Source of the DNA: Alkalihalophilus pseudofirmus OF4
GTDB taxonomy: Bacteria > Bacillota > Bacilli > Bacillales > Bacillaceae_D
NCBI RefSeq assembly: GCF_000005825.2
Contig: NC_013791.2
Span: forward strand, 1,302,001-1,366,000
Length of the DNA stretch: 64,000 nucleotides
Direction of reading: 5' to 3'
The stretch's first letter is position 1. Each line of letters begins with the position of its first letter. This document shows positions 1 to 8,195 of the stretch, in pieces. The notes under the pieces were generated by a model. The model had not been told where the DNA came from. It did no database searches and was given only the letters and a program-made list of their open reading frames with translations. The position numbers and the translations under genes were made by a program.

Positions 1-276
1 GTTGAGCGTATCAGAGTGGAACTCGGGGCAGATGATGTGTATATTGAAAAGGATTTTGCGATGATTATGATTGTCGGAGAAGGGATGCACAATACAGTTG
101 GCGTGTCAGCTCGTATGACTGCTGCTCTGGCCCGTGCGAATGTGAATATTGAGATGATTAACCAAGGCTCTTCTGAAGTGAGCTTAGTTATTGGAATTCA
201 TGAAAAAGATACAGACCGCGCAGTACGAGAACTGTATGCTGAATTTTTCGGTGCTGCAGTTGAAGTCGTTCAATAA
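1..276 (+). CDS. Aspartate kinase, C-terminal fragment (cut by window edge)
   Basis: The frame is open from the first base of the window and ends in TAA. It encodes about 91 residues of a C-terminal ACT-domain region. The segment around MIVGEGMHNTVGVSARMT and the NIEMINQGSSE motif are typical of the regulatory ACT domains of Bacillus monofunctional aspartokinases. These phosphorylate aspartate at the head of the lysine, threonine and methionine pathways. The true start lies upstream of the window, so the internal GTG at position 16 is not the start. Which isozyme it is (ThrD/YclM or LysC type) cannot be settled from the tail. A bidirectional terminator follows about 20 nt after the stop. Confidence 0.85.
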   Translation, partial: VERIRVELGADDVYIEKDFAMIMIVGEGMHNTVGVSARMTAALARANVNIEMINQGSSEVSLVIGIHEKDTDRAVRELYAEFFGAAVEVVQ

Positions 277-295
277 ATGGTAATACGCACACAGA

Positions 296-325
296 AAAGG
301 AGCTGTCTTTAGTCAGCTCCTTTTT
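296..325. terminator. Bidirectional terminator between aspartate kinase and sodium channel
   Basis: A perfect stem AAAGGAGCTG / CAGCTCCTTT with an 8-nt loop lies between two convergent genes and is followed by T-runs on both strands. The same GGAGCTG stem recurs at 28816, 41324 and 56572. Confidence 0.85.
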
Positions 326-326
326 G

Positions 327-1181
327 TTACCCTTTTTTTGTTTGCTGTTTATGCATTTGTTTAATGAGGTCTTTCATCTCTGCTACTTCATTACGCAGAG
401 AAGCAAGCTCTTCTTTTGTATCTGCCTCTTTATCATCTAATTCTGATTTGAGTTCTTCTTCGTTTGCTTTTTCAACGTTATTAACGATAACACCGATAAA
501 TAAGTTAAAGACAATAAATGTCCCTACTAAAATAAAAATGACAAAATAAATCCAAGACCACCAAACCTCTGCAAAAATCGGCCTCATGACACCGCTTGCC
601 CAAGATTCAAGTGTAACAACTTGGAATAATGTTAATAAAGAAAGCTGTAAGTTACCAAAGTACTCAGGTGCTACAGAAGCAAATAACATCGTTCCAATCA
701 CAGCGAAAATATAGAAAATAATTCCCATCAGGATCATAATGTTTCCTAAAGCCGGGATGGTCATCAGCAAAGCATCGACTAAACGACGCAGAGAAGGAAT
801 GACAGAAATGGCACGTAATACGCGAAGAACGCGCAGGATACGAAGAACCGTTACAAAATGAGCACCGGCAAAGACATGACCGGCAAGAACGATTAATAAA
901 TCAAACCAGTTCCAGCTGCTTTTAAAAAAAGATTTAGTCGGTCTCGCTGCGATAAAACGCAGTGTAATCTCAATTGTAAATATCCAAAGTAAGGCTAAAT
1001 CTGCTGCGTAGAACCAATCATTATAACCTTGATAAACAGTAGGATATGTTTCAAGGCCTACAATAATGGCATTAATGATAATCAAGGTAATAATAGTTGG
1101 GGTGAAGGCCTTATGAAAGACGATACGCTGAGCTAAGGCTACTAATGGTGGAACTTGTTGTTCGGCTGGATTGTTTTCCAT
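327..1181 (-). CDS. NaChBac-type voltage-gated sodium channel
   Basis: The 284-residue protein is a single-domain six-helix channel; four copies form the tetrameric pore. Helices S1-S3 lie in about residues 26-105. S4 (about 111-128) has arginines at every third position (R114, R117, R120, R123), followed by R124-like basic residues. The pore filter is L-E-S-W-A-S at 191-196, as in NaChBac of Bacillus halodurans. S6 spans about 211-236, and a charged heptad-like tail (238-284) should form the C-terminal coiled coil. In alkaliphilic Bacillus such channels admit Na+ for motility, chemotaxis and pH homeostasis; that role here is inference. It is a single-gene unit converging on the aspartate kinase. 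A GGAG sits about 11 nt before the ATG. Confidence 0.93.
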   Translation of the reverse strand: MENNPAEQQVPPLVALAQRIVFHKAFTPTIITLIIINAIIVGLETYPTVYQGYNDWFYAADLALLWIFTIEITLRFIAARPTKSFFKSSWNWFDLLIVLAGHVFAGAHFVTVLRILRVLRVLRAISVIPSLRRLVDALLMTIPALGNIMILMGIIFYIFAVIGTMLFASVAPEYFGNLQLSLLTLFQVVTLESWASGVMRPIFAEVWWSWIYFVIFILVGTFIVFNLFIGVIVNNVEKANEEELKSELDDKEADTKEELASLRNEVAEMKDLIKQMHKQQTKKG

Positions 1182-1415
1182 TTACATAATAACTCCTTCT
1201 TGCATTTTATTCTGCTATTTCGATATGCACACTTTCCTATTTTACTAGATAAGAAGTCAACAAGACAAGCTGACGTTTCTTTTTATATATGTGCAATCCC
1301 TTCAGCAGTAATTGAAAACCGAAATCGAAATAACCACTTCGAAAGCGAGGTAAATTATTTCGTCATTCGGATTTATTCTGCTATGATCAATAATAATAGA
1401 AAAGGGAGGGTGAAT

Positions 1416-2426
1416 ATGAAAAAAGAATCACCTATTATTATTCTAGGGGCAGGGTTAACAGGACTATTTGCTGCACAAGAATTAAAAAAGAAAGGCATCC
1501 CGTCTCTTCTCATTGAAAAAGGGAGAAGTGTAGGGGGCAGGATGGCTACAAGAAGAATCCAAGGCGGTAGAGCCGATCATGGAGCTCAATTTTTTACAGC
1601 AAGATCAGATGTTATGAAAAGTTTAGTAGACAGCTGGATGGAAGAGGGCACTGTTAATGAGTGGACAAAGGGCTTTCACCAAATGGACCTAGGCGGTCAA
1701 GTTCATCTAGAGGCAGATGGTTATCCGAGGTATGTAGGCTCAAGTGGTATGAACACGCTTACAAAATCACTTGTTGATGAGAATGATATTCTTTTAAATC
1801 ATCGTGCCGTTCATCTTGATTATCAAAAGCAACAATGGCAGTTGGAAGTCATAAATGAGCAGGATTCTGTAACAGAAACAATACAAGCGGCAGGAATTAT
1901 ATCAACCATTCCGATCCCTCAAGTCCTCACCTGGATGAACCTCGAGCTGCTAGAAAGTGATATAAAGATAGAGCTTGCAAATATTACGTATGATCCTTGC
2001 ATTTGTTTGATGGTTACGTTAAGAAATGACAGCAGAATTCCTCCTAAGGGCGGTATACAGGGAGAAGGAGATGTAGCTTTTATAGGGGACAATCAACAAA
2101 AAGGAATTTCGACCAAACCGATCATTACGATTCATGCCTCAGGAGAATGGAGTTCTAACAATTTCGATGCTGCCGATGACGAGGTCACTTCATCCTTATT
2201 AAAGCAAGTAGAATCACTCATCTCTCAAAATGAAGTAGAAGAAGTACAAGTAAAGAGGTGGAGGTATGCAAAGCCACGGTCACTATATCCAGACAGGGTG
2301 CTTGCTACAACGTATCCCAGTCCTATAGTGTTTGCAGGAGATTGCTTTAAAGAAGGGAAAGTAGAAGGTGCAGTATTATCTGGAATGGAAGCAGGAAAAC
2401 GAATGAGCAGGTACTTAAAGAAATAA
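1416..2426 (+). CDS. Renalase/amine-oxidase-like FAD-dependent oxidoreductase
   Basis: The start is the ATG behind AAAGGGAGGGTGAAT; the longer open frame upstream has no ribosome site and is not used. The 336-residue product opens with a Rossmann FAD motif (ILGAGLTGLFAA, from about residue 7) followed by the E-K-x3-VGGRMATRR dinucleotide-binding extension. The C-terminus has the FAGDCFKEGKVEGAVLSG motif that closes around FAD. This is the NAD(P)/FAD-dependent oxidoreductase family that includes renalase-like proteins. The substrate is unknown. The gene is followed directly by a long repeat element rather than by a simple terminator. Confidence 0.8.
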   Translation: MKKESPIIILGAGLTGLFAAQELKKKGIPSLLIEKGRSVGGRMATRRIQGGRADHGAQFFTARSDVMKSLVDSWMEEGTVNEWTKGFHQMDLGGQVHLEADGYPRYVGSSGMNTLTKSLVDENDILLNHRAVHLDYQKQQWQLEVINEQDSVTETIQAAGIISTIPIPQVLTWMNLELLESDIKIELANITYDPCICLMVTLRNDSRIPPKGGIQGEGDVAFIGDNQQKGISTKPIITIHASGEWSSNNFDAADDEVTSSLLKQVESLISQNEVEEVQVKRWRYAKPRSLYPDRVLATTYPSPIVFAGDCFKEGKVEGAVLSGMEAGKRMSRYLKK

Positions 2427-3072
2427 AGGCTGGGCATAACGGAATTGCTTAAATAAGAATAGAACAAAGCGCTTAAGTCACTGAAAATGCATCTTCCTAC
2501 AGTAGCTGTTGATTTCCGCTGCAAGGCACACGCTTCCCGCGGACGGCCCAGGAGCTCCTTGTCACTTAACTCCTGTGGGACCTCACTGGCCATGTACAGT
2601 ATGAAAAGGTTCTCCCCTGCAGTAATTGTTGATTTCCGCTGCAGGCGCACGCTTTCCGCGGGCGGCCCGGGAGCCTCCTCGTCGCAATTGGCTCCTGTGG
2701 GGTCTCCCTGGTCACGCGCATCCCGCTGGAGTCGGCGCCTTCCGCTCCAATCAACGTAGCATGTAGGTTAATAAGTGGTCCCTCACATTGCAAGATAGTA
2801 TTCAGTGACTTAGCTTTATAGTGAACATCATATAATTTGTGTTTCGATTGGTCTGATTCAAACGAAATCATCCAACTAAATCCGTCCCAAGCACATTACT
2901 TAGCGGATGAACTATGCGGAGACTCCCTGCGGTGCCTAGAGCAGGGCTGAGATCCCACAGGCAAAGCCCGAGGAGGCTCAGCAGCTTCCCATGGAAAGCG
3001 AAGGGTATTTCAGGATCGGGAATTCTCCTCTATCATACGTTCGTTTCAAAATGCTTTTGCCCCAGCCTCTAT
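2427..3072. repeat. Composite intergenic repeat element bounded by GGCTGGG / CCCAGCC
   Basis: This 648-base stretch has no credible gene. It begins with AGGCTGGGCATAA just after the oxidoreductase stop and ends with TTGCCCCAGCCTC just before the proC stop, so its ends are inverted relative to each other. Inside are two direct copies of a GC-rich unit starting GTTGATTTCCGCTGCA (about 2509-2595 and 2628-2757). A third unit lies in the opposite orientation (about 2898-3005), with blocks such as GAGATCCCACAGG and CCCGAGGAGGCTCA. The inverted unit is closely matched at about 22880-22985. Short open frames over these units are composition artefacts. Similar units are common between genes of Bacillaceae. 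Confidence 0.7.
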
Positions 3073-3074
3073 AT

Positions 3075-3908
3075 TTATTTTGATTCTGTAAACACAGATC
3101 CTAATTCCTTCGAACGGGCAATGGCTTTTAGGATAGCATCATGCATGGCATCCTGGCCGTTACGTTCACTTAAAAGCGTGATGCCAGCTTCCGTTGTTCC
3201 GTTTGGACTCATCACTTCTTCGTATAATTCCCGAGATGATTTTGATGTGTCTTGAAGTCGTTTTCCAACACCGACAACCGTTTGCGTAATTAAAGCTGTA
3301 GCTTCCTCACTTGTTAATCCACTCTCAACAGCCGCCTTTTCCATCGCTTCAATGAGATAATAAAAGTAAGCAGGGCCGCTGCCGGCTACGCCGGTGACAG
3401 CATCCATTTTTTCTTCAGGAACGACAGTTACCGTACCTACAGCTGAAAATAATAGGGACACCGTTTCTAAGTCATCACCTGTTGAATATCTGCCAGCACA
3501 GATGGCGGTTGCTGAAGCTCCTACCTTAGCAGAAGTATTTGGCATCGTCCGAACGACCCTGCTCTTTGTGCCAGATAAATCCTCTATATAACTAGAAGGG
3601 ATCCCTGCAATAACTGAAATAATCAGCTTATTGTTATTTACTTTCTCTTTAATTTCTCGTACAGCTTCTTCAATATTTTTAGGTTTCATCGCTAAAACAA
3701 TAATTTCCGCTTGTTCCACAGCCCAAGTTCGACTTGTGGTCGTTTGAATGTTGTATCTCATTTTTAATTTTTCAAGCTTATTTGTATCTGACAGGTTTGT
3801 GGCAATAATGTTATGTGGGTCTACGATTTGGTTTCGTATAAGTCCGCCAATGATTGCCTCTGCCATGGCACCTGCACCTAAAAAAGTAATCGTTTTATTT
3901 GTTAACAT
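3075..3908 (-). CDS. proC: Pyrroline-5-carboxylate reductase
   Basis: The 277-residue enzyme performs the last step of proline synthesis, reducing 1-pyrroline-5-carboxylate with NAD(P)H. The N-terminal Rossmann motif FLGAGAMAEAIIGG (residues about 9-22) and the conserved segment GVAGSGPAYFYYLIEA with the following ALITQTVVG helix are family signatures. Length is normal. The ATG is preceded by GGATAGGTGACTT. It is the third gene of proB-proA-proC, starting only 7 nt after proA, so it should be co-transcribed under the T-box upstream of proB. B. subtilis keeps its reductases apart from proBA, so this three-gene arrangement gives one switch for the whole glutamate-to-proline branch. Confidence 0.95.
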   Translation of the reverse strand: MLTNKTITFLGAGAMAEAIIGGLIRNQIVDPHNIIATNLSDTNKLEKLKMRYNIQTTTSRTWAVEQAEIIVLAMKPKNIEEAVREIKEKVNNNKLIISVIAGIPSSYIEDLSGTKSRVVRTMPNTSAKVGASATAICAGRYSTGDDLETVSLLFSAVGTVTVVPEEKMDAVTGVAGSGPAYFYYLIEAMEKAAVESGLTSEEATALITQTVVGVGKRLQDTSKSSRELYEEVMSPNGTTEAGITLLSERNGQDAMHDAILKAIARSKELGSVFTESK

Positions 3909-3915
3909 AAGTCAC

Positions 3916-5163
3916 CTATCCTTTAATTTGTCCGTTCCCTAAAATCAGGTATTTGTTTGAAGTCAGGGCGTTCAGTCCCATTGGCCCTCTAGCATGTAAT
4001 TTCTGTGTGCTTATTCCAATTTCGGCCCCAAAACCAAATTCAAATCCATCCGTAAACCTGGTTGAAGCGTTGTGATAAATAGCAGCTGCATCCACAAAAT
4101 TTTGGAATGTAAGGATATGTTCTTTAGTCTCGCTGATGATGGCTTCAGAATGTTTTGTGCCATATTTTCGTATATGTCCAATCGCTTCATCAATAGAAGG
4201 GACGATTCGAACAGCAAGTTTTAAATCTAAATATTCATCTGCCCAATCAGATTCTGTGGCTTCCTTAACACGCTCATCCATTGAACAAGCAGTCTGATCT
4301 CCGAAAAAGGTTACCCCTCTTTCTTCAAGTTGGTCAAGCAGACTTTGTAAATGTTCATTTGCAAAGTCTTGATGGATGATTACTGTTTCTGCTGCATTAC
4401 ATACAGATGGACGCTGTGTTTTCGCGTTGACGACAATTGATTTTGTTAGCTCGAAATCAGCTGAATGATCAACATAGATGTGACAATTTCCTACACCTGT
4501 CTCAATGACTGGGACGGTTGCTTTTTCAATGACTGCCTGGATTAAGGAAGCTCCCCCTCGTGGAATAAGTACATCTACATATTCGTTGCATGTAAATAGG
4601 TGTTCCGCCGTCGCTCGATTTGTATCTTCAATTAACTGAATCGTCTCTACAGGAAGTGAAGCCTTTTTAAGCGCGCCTTGTAATACATTGACTAGGGCTA
4701 TATTGGAATGAATGGCTGTAGAGCTGCCTCGTAAAATGACTGCATTTCCTGTTTTTAAACATAAGGCCGCTGCATCAACTGTGACATTCGGCCTTGCTTC
4801 ATAAATCATGCCGACAACTCCTAGCGGCACGCGTACGTTTTGAATATGAAGCCCGTTAGGTCTTTCCCATTCACTCGTCACCTCACCTACCGGGTCATTT
4901 AGTTCGGCTACTTGTTCAGCGGCAGAGGCAATTTCTTCTAAACGGTCTACAGTAAGAGTAAGGCGGTCAATCATTGTTTCACTCATCCCGTTTGCTCTTT
5001 GAGTTTCTACATCTTTTGCATTTTCATTTAATAAAAATTCCTGGTTTATTCTAAGTTCATCAGCAATGACTTTGAGAGCAGCATTTTTTTGATCTGTTGT
5101 TAAGTTTGCTAAAAGATGGGCAATTTCTTTTGCATTTTTTGCTTTTGTGTATACTTCATTCAT
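3916..5163 (-). CDS. proA: Gamma-glutamyl phosphate reductase
   Basis: This is the second enzyme of proline synthesis; it reduces glutamyl-5-phosphate to glutamate semialdehyde with NADPH. The 415-residue product has the aldehyde-dehydrogenase fold, the VPLGVVGMIYEARPNVT segment, the catalytic-Cys region around TQRPSVCNAAET, and the C-terminal ARGPMGL signature. I chose the ATG at 5163 (MNEVYTK) because AAAGGAGAGAAT lies just before it; a longer frame would run into proB without its own site. Only 2 nt separate it from the proB stop, which suggests translational coupling. Confidence 0.95.
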   Translation of the reverse strand: MNEVYTKAKNAKEIAHLLANLTTDQKNAALKVIADELRINQEFLLNENAKDVETQRANGMSETMIDRLTLTVDRLEEIASAAEQVAELNDPVGEVTSEWERPNGLHIQNVRVPLGVVGMIYEARPNVTVDAAALCLKTGNAVILRGSSTAIHSNIALVNVLQGALKKASLPVETIQLIEDTNRATAEHLFTCNEYVDVLIPRGGASLIQAVIEKATVPVIETGVGNCHIYVDHSADFELTKSIVVNAKTQRPSVCNAAETVIIHQDFANEHLQSLLDQLEERGVTFFGDQTACSMDERVKEATESDWADEYLDLKLAVRIVPSIDEAIGHIRKYGTKHSEAIISETKEHILTFQNFVDAAAIYHNASTRFTDGFEFGFGAEIGISTQKLHARGPMGLNALTSNKYLILGNGQIKG

Positions 5164-5165
5164 TT

Positions 5166-6287
5166 CTAGATTCTCTCCTTTGTGAGTGGGACCCATTGAT
5201 CCCGGTGAATGGCCACTGGTTTAGTCAGCTTGATTTGTTCATTGGCTTGAATGCTTTGCATGCCTTTAATCAACATTAAATCACTAGCAGACAGTGTCGT
5301 TTGTCCTTTGCCAATGACTGCATTTTTTTCATTTACAATTTCAACGACATCATTTTCGTGAAAACGTCCAATAACGTCTACTACACCAACTGGCAGCAGG
5401 CTTTTGCCTTCAAAAAGCAAGGCTCGCTCTGCTCCTTTATCGATTTTAATTTGGCCAGATGCCTCAGAGTGCACTGCCAGCCATTGTTTAGAAGCGGGCA
5501 TAACGCTCGCATGTTTGAATGATCCAATATACGTTCCATCACCTTTACCTAGCAAGAGATCTTCAAGTGTTGTCTCCCCGCTGGATTTTCCGATAAACAC
5601 ATTCACTCCAAAAGGGGTAGCTGTCTTAGCTGCCATTAGTTTAGATTTCATTCCACCTGTGCCGACCTTAGACCCTGAATCACCTGCATAAGCGAAAAGG
5701 TCTTCAGTTACTTCAGGAATATAGTGAAACTTTTTAGCATTAGGGTTTTGATTTGGATTGGAATCATATAGACCATTCACATCCGTAATCATACAAAGGG
5801 CATCTGCATGTATAAACCCGCTGACTAGAGCGGAAAGCATGTCATTATCACCGAAAGTTAACTCTTCTATCGAAGTTGAGTCGTTTTCATTAATGATCGG
5901 AATAGCTGAACGCTTCAATAATTCAGTTAACGTTTGCAAGGCATTTTGGTAACGCTTCTGATCTTTAAAGTCTTCTCTAGTTAATAGCAGCTGAGCAGCT
6001 GTAAGATCATGTGCTGCAAATTCTGCAAGATAAGCTTGCATTAACAATCCTTGACCAACTGCAGCAGCAGCTTGTTTGCCCGCTGTTGTGGAAGGACGGG
6101 ATGGATAACCGAGCGCAGAAAAACCTGCCGCTATTGCCCCAGAAGAAACTAATACGACTTCATGGCCAAGTTTTTTTGCATGAGCAATGGCCCTGACATG
6201 CTCGCGTAATTTTGTCAGACATAGCGCGCCATTAGCGCCTGTAAGGGAGCTGCTTCCTACTTTCATAACTAATCGTTGACGGTTCAT
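5166..6287 (-). CDS. proB: Glutamate 5-kinase with PUA domain
   Basis: This is the committed enzyme of proline synthesis; it phosphorylates glutamate with ATP. The amino-acid kinase domain carries MKVGSSSLT near the N-terminus, VSSGAIAAG, the INENDS substrate motif and the GTGGMKSK loop. The last about 90 residues form the PUA domain (KSLLPVGV region), so this is the long two-domain form of 373 residues. The ATG at 6287 follows AGAAGGCATTGATT; an upstream in-frame ATG at 6314 lacks a site at good distance. It is the first gene after the T-box leader, so proline starvation should raise its expression. Confidence 0.94.
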   Translation of the reverse strand: MNRQRLVMKVGSSSLTGANGALCLTKLREHVRAIAHAKKLGHEVVLVSSGAIAAGFSALGYPSRPSTTAGKQAAAAVGQGLLMQAYLAEFAAHDLTAAQLLLTREDFKDQKRYQNALQTLTELLKRSAIPIINENDSTSIEELTFGDNDMLSALVSGFIHADALCMITDVNGLYDSNPNQNPNAKKFHYIPEVTEDLFAYAGDSGSKVGTGGMKSKLMAAKTATPFGVNVFIGKSSGETTLEDLLLGKGDGTYIGSFKHASVMPASKQWLAVHSEASGQIKIDKGAERALLFEGKSLLPVGVVDVIGRFHENDVVEIVNEKNAVIGKGQTTLSASDLMLIKGMQSIQANEQIKLTKPVAIHRDQWVPLTKERI

Positions 6288-6329
6288 AATCAATGCCTTC
6301 TTTCTTTGGATCATTTATATTACATGCAT

Positions 6330-6597
6330 CTTGTTTTTACTAAATAAAAAACCCTTCCATCCTTATCTATAAATAAGGACGGAAGGGTTACATCCGCGGT
6401 ACCACCTTGATTGGCATAAAATTATGCCCGCTCTAACATCCGTATCGTGGATGAGACGGTCAGGCTTTTACCAGACTGCTCAAGGGCAGGTTCCGCTACA
6501 ACAGGGGTGATGGTCCTCTCAGCCGGTGAGACCACTCTCTTTTCACATGAAGTATGCGTACTATTCCCAATCAACGCACATTTGATTTAATTTTTAT
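6330..6597 (-). promoter_or_regulatory. Proline-responsive T-box leader of proBAC
   Basis: Read on the minus strand, the leader contains AGAGAG and GCTGAGAG of stem I. It then has a specifier-loop stretch GCGGAACCTGC in which CCT (6488-6490) is a proline codon followed by a purine. Downstream lies the T-box AGGTGGTACCGCGG (6394-6410). The CTTCC-type terminator with a T-run is at about 6340-6388. Uncharged tRNA-Pro would stabilise the antiterminator and allow read-through into proBAC. The T-box and terminator are unmistakable; the codon assignment comes from reading the loop by eye. Confidence 0.92.
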
Positions 6598-6598
6598 T

Positions 6599-6627
6599 AT
6601 TATAATCATGCAAGCTATTTTAGTCAA
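6599..6627 (-). promoter_or_regulatory. Sigma-A promoter of the proBAC T-box transcript
   Basis: On the minus strand TTGACT (6627-6622) and a perfect TATAAT (6604-6599) are separated by 17 nt. They lie immediately upstream of the T-box stem I. Confidence 0.8.
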
Positions 6628-6742
6628 GTAGAAATCTGAAGATTCACACAACTTTAAAGCGCTTTCATAGAAAACTTTTGCTACTCATAATGGACCGGGT
6701 TACACTAATAAAGGATCCTTTATTATATGTAGGAGTGAGATC

Positions 6743-7540
6743 ATGAGTGAGTTTACACGTCTAGAAAACAAAGTAATATGGATAACAGGCGCATCAAGCG
6801 GTCTAGGAAAACAATTAGCTATAGATGCGGCAGCCGCTGGTGCGGTGCTGGTGTTATTAGCTAGAAATGAAGCTAAGCTTAAAGAGGTGCAGCAAGTCAT
6901 CCAAGAAAATTCCGGTCAAGCTCATATTTATACACTTGATATTAGCAAACCTGAGGATATAGAAGCAAGTGTCAAAAACATAGTCGAAAAAGTCCAAAGA
7001 GTTGATATACTTATTAATAATGCTGGCTTTGGGGTATTTGATTATGCAGATCGAATGAGTTTAGCGGATACGAAAGAAATGTTTGATGTGAATGTTCTTG
7101 GTCTGATTGAAATGACGAGAGCAGTACTGCCATTGATGAAAAAAGCGAATCAAGGTCATATCATCAATGTCGCCTCTCAAGCAGCGAAACTCGCAACACC
7201 TAAATCAAGTGTATATGCTGCTACAAAGCATGCAGTATTAGGCTACACAAATGCTCTTCGTCTTGAGCTAGAAGAGACAAATATTCATGTGACAGCTGTG
7301 AACCCTGGTCCAATCCGCACACCTTTTTTTGACCGTGCTGATGAGGACGGGAGTTATGTGGCTAATATTGAAAAGTTCATGCTGGACCCGGAATACGTAT
7401 CAAATGAAATTTTAAAAGTGATTGAAAAGCCAAAACGGGAAATTAACCTTCCGAAATGGATGGGGTTTGGATCAAAACTATACCAATTGATGCCTGGTGT
7501 GGTAGAGAAGCTTGCAGGCAGTAAATTACGACAGAAATAA
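6743..7540 (+). CDS. Short-chain dehydrogenase, YqjQ-like
   Basis: This is a 265-residue classical SDR. It has the cofactor motif TGASSGLG (about residues 15-22), the NNAG motif, the catalytic Ser in the NVASQAA region and the Tyr-Lys pair in YAATKHA. It resembles the DltE/YqjQ-type dehydrogenases of Bacillus, and in B. subtilis yqjQ also lies close to a pyrroline-5-carboxylate reductase gene. The substrate is unknown. The start ATG follows TAGGAGTGAGATC. It is divergent from proBAC, with the T-box leader between them. Confidence 0.85.
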   Translation: MSEFTRLENKVIWITGASSGLGKQLAIDAAAAGAVLVLLARNEAKLKEVQQVIQENSGQAHIYTLDISKPEDIEASVKNIVEKVQRVDILINNAGFGVFDYADRMSLADTKEMFDVNVLGLIEMTRAVLPLMKKANQGHIINVASQAAKLATPKSSVYAATKHAVLGYTNALRLELEETNIHVTAVNPGPIRTPFFDRADEDGSYVANIEKFMLDPEYVSNEILKVIEKPKREINLPKWMGFGSKLYQLMPGVVEKLAGSKLRQK

Positions 7541-7553
7541 AATGGAGGTAACA

Positions 7554-7739
7554 GTGAAAAATACATTCCATTGCTGTGCGACCTGTATTCATTTTAAGGC
7601 AGCCAGGGTTAATGATCACATGCACTATTTTTGCCAAAGACTTGGGTATGAAACCAAGCCTTCTTATCAATTTTCATGCTGGGAGCCGAAAGAACAAGTA
7701 AAGAAGTTAATGAAGAAGCGTCTTTCCTCTGAAGAGTGA
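7554..7739 (+). CDS. Small cysteine-rich protein, putative zinc-binding
   Basis: A GTG start behind AATGGAGGTAACA gives a 61-residue product, only 13 nt after the dehydrogenase stop, so the two are probably co-transcribed. The sequence has HCCATCIHF near the N-terminus, then a lone Cys (YFCQRLG) and a further Cys-Trp (FSCWEP). This CC-x2-C ... C ... C spacing suggests metal coordination or a redox role. I do not recognise a named family. The longer frame beginning at 7512 would overlap the dehydrogenase and has no ribosome site. Confidence 0.65.
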   Translation: MKNTFHCCATCIHFKAARVNDHMHYFCQRLGYETKPSYQFSCWEPKEQVKKLMKKRLSSEE

Positions 7740-7808
7740 TAAAAGAACCTAGTAAAAACTATGGTAAATGAAACAGCCTCCCATAAACATGTGACTAACC
7801 ATGTAAAA

Positions 7809-7843
7809 CAAAAATCAAGGTCCATCTCGGACCTTGATTTTTG
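7809..7843. terminator. Bidirectional terminator
   Basis: A perfect 15-bp stem (CAAAAATCAAGGTCC and its complement) with a 5-nt loop ATCTC sits between two convergent small genes. It serves both strands. Confidence 0.9.
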
Positions 7844-7848
7844 TTTGT

Positions 7849-8007
7849 TTAGAAGAAATCTAAATCTCTTTGATGATTGATTTGCTCAGGCTTCTTTGCA
7901 GGATCATCATCCGGTGTATAAGCAATTAAAATGACACCGAGATCTTGCTCAAGCTGACGGACAGTTTGTAATTGATTTTGCTCTAAACGAGCTACGGGAT
8001 AATTCAT
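7849..8007 (-). CDS. Small conserved-looking protein, 52 aa
   Basis: The ATG at 8007 follows GGAGTAGAGGTGATTTTC, a good ribosome site, and the frame ends in TAA just before the bidirectional terminator. The product is acidic and polar. It starts MNYPVARLEQNQLQTVRQLE, continues with a hydrophobic strand (VILIAYT), then DDDPAKK and a polar tail ending DLDFF. No transmembrane segment or Cys is present. I do not recognise a function. The ribosome site, terminator and codon use support a real gene. Confidence 0.7.
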   Translation of the reverse strand: MNYPVARLEQNQLQTVRQLEQDLGVILIAYTPDDDPAKKPEQINHQRDLDFF

Positions 8008-8195
8008 GAAAATCACCTCTACTCCTATTATTTACTTAGAAGTACTCTCTATACAAAACACGAAGAATGAACTTCAATTAAAAAAATCGCACTTTTGGGT
8101 AATCGCCTGAATAACATAATTTATGGGTAGAGGACCTTAAGCTGTGCAGGTTTTAGAGAGAACATGTGATATTTCCCAAGAGGGGCTGATAAAAT

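Noticed and set aside
1155-1415. N-terminal extension of the flavin oxidoreductase to 1155
   Set aside because: The extension lies in the promoter region between divergent genes, and the FAD motif begins only after ATG 1416, which has its own ribosome site.
2225-2871. Short open frames on both strands over the repeat element, plus a 113-codon frame at 2914
   Set aside because: They follow GC-rich repeat units, have unlikely composition, lack ribosome sites and some overlap real genes.
5163-5196. Upstream start of proA at 5196
   Set aside because: It would overlap proB without a ribosome site; AAAGGAGAG stands properly before ATG 5163.
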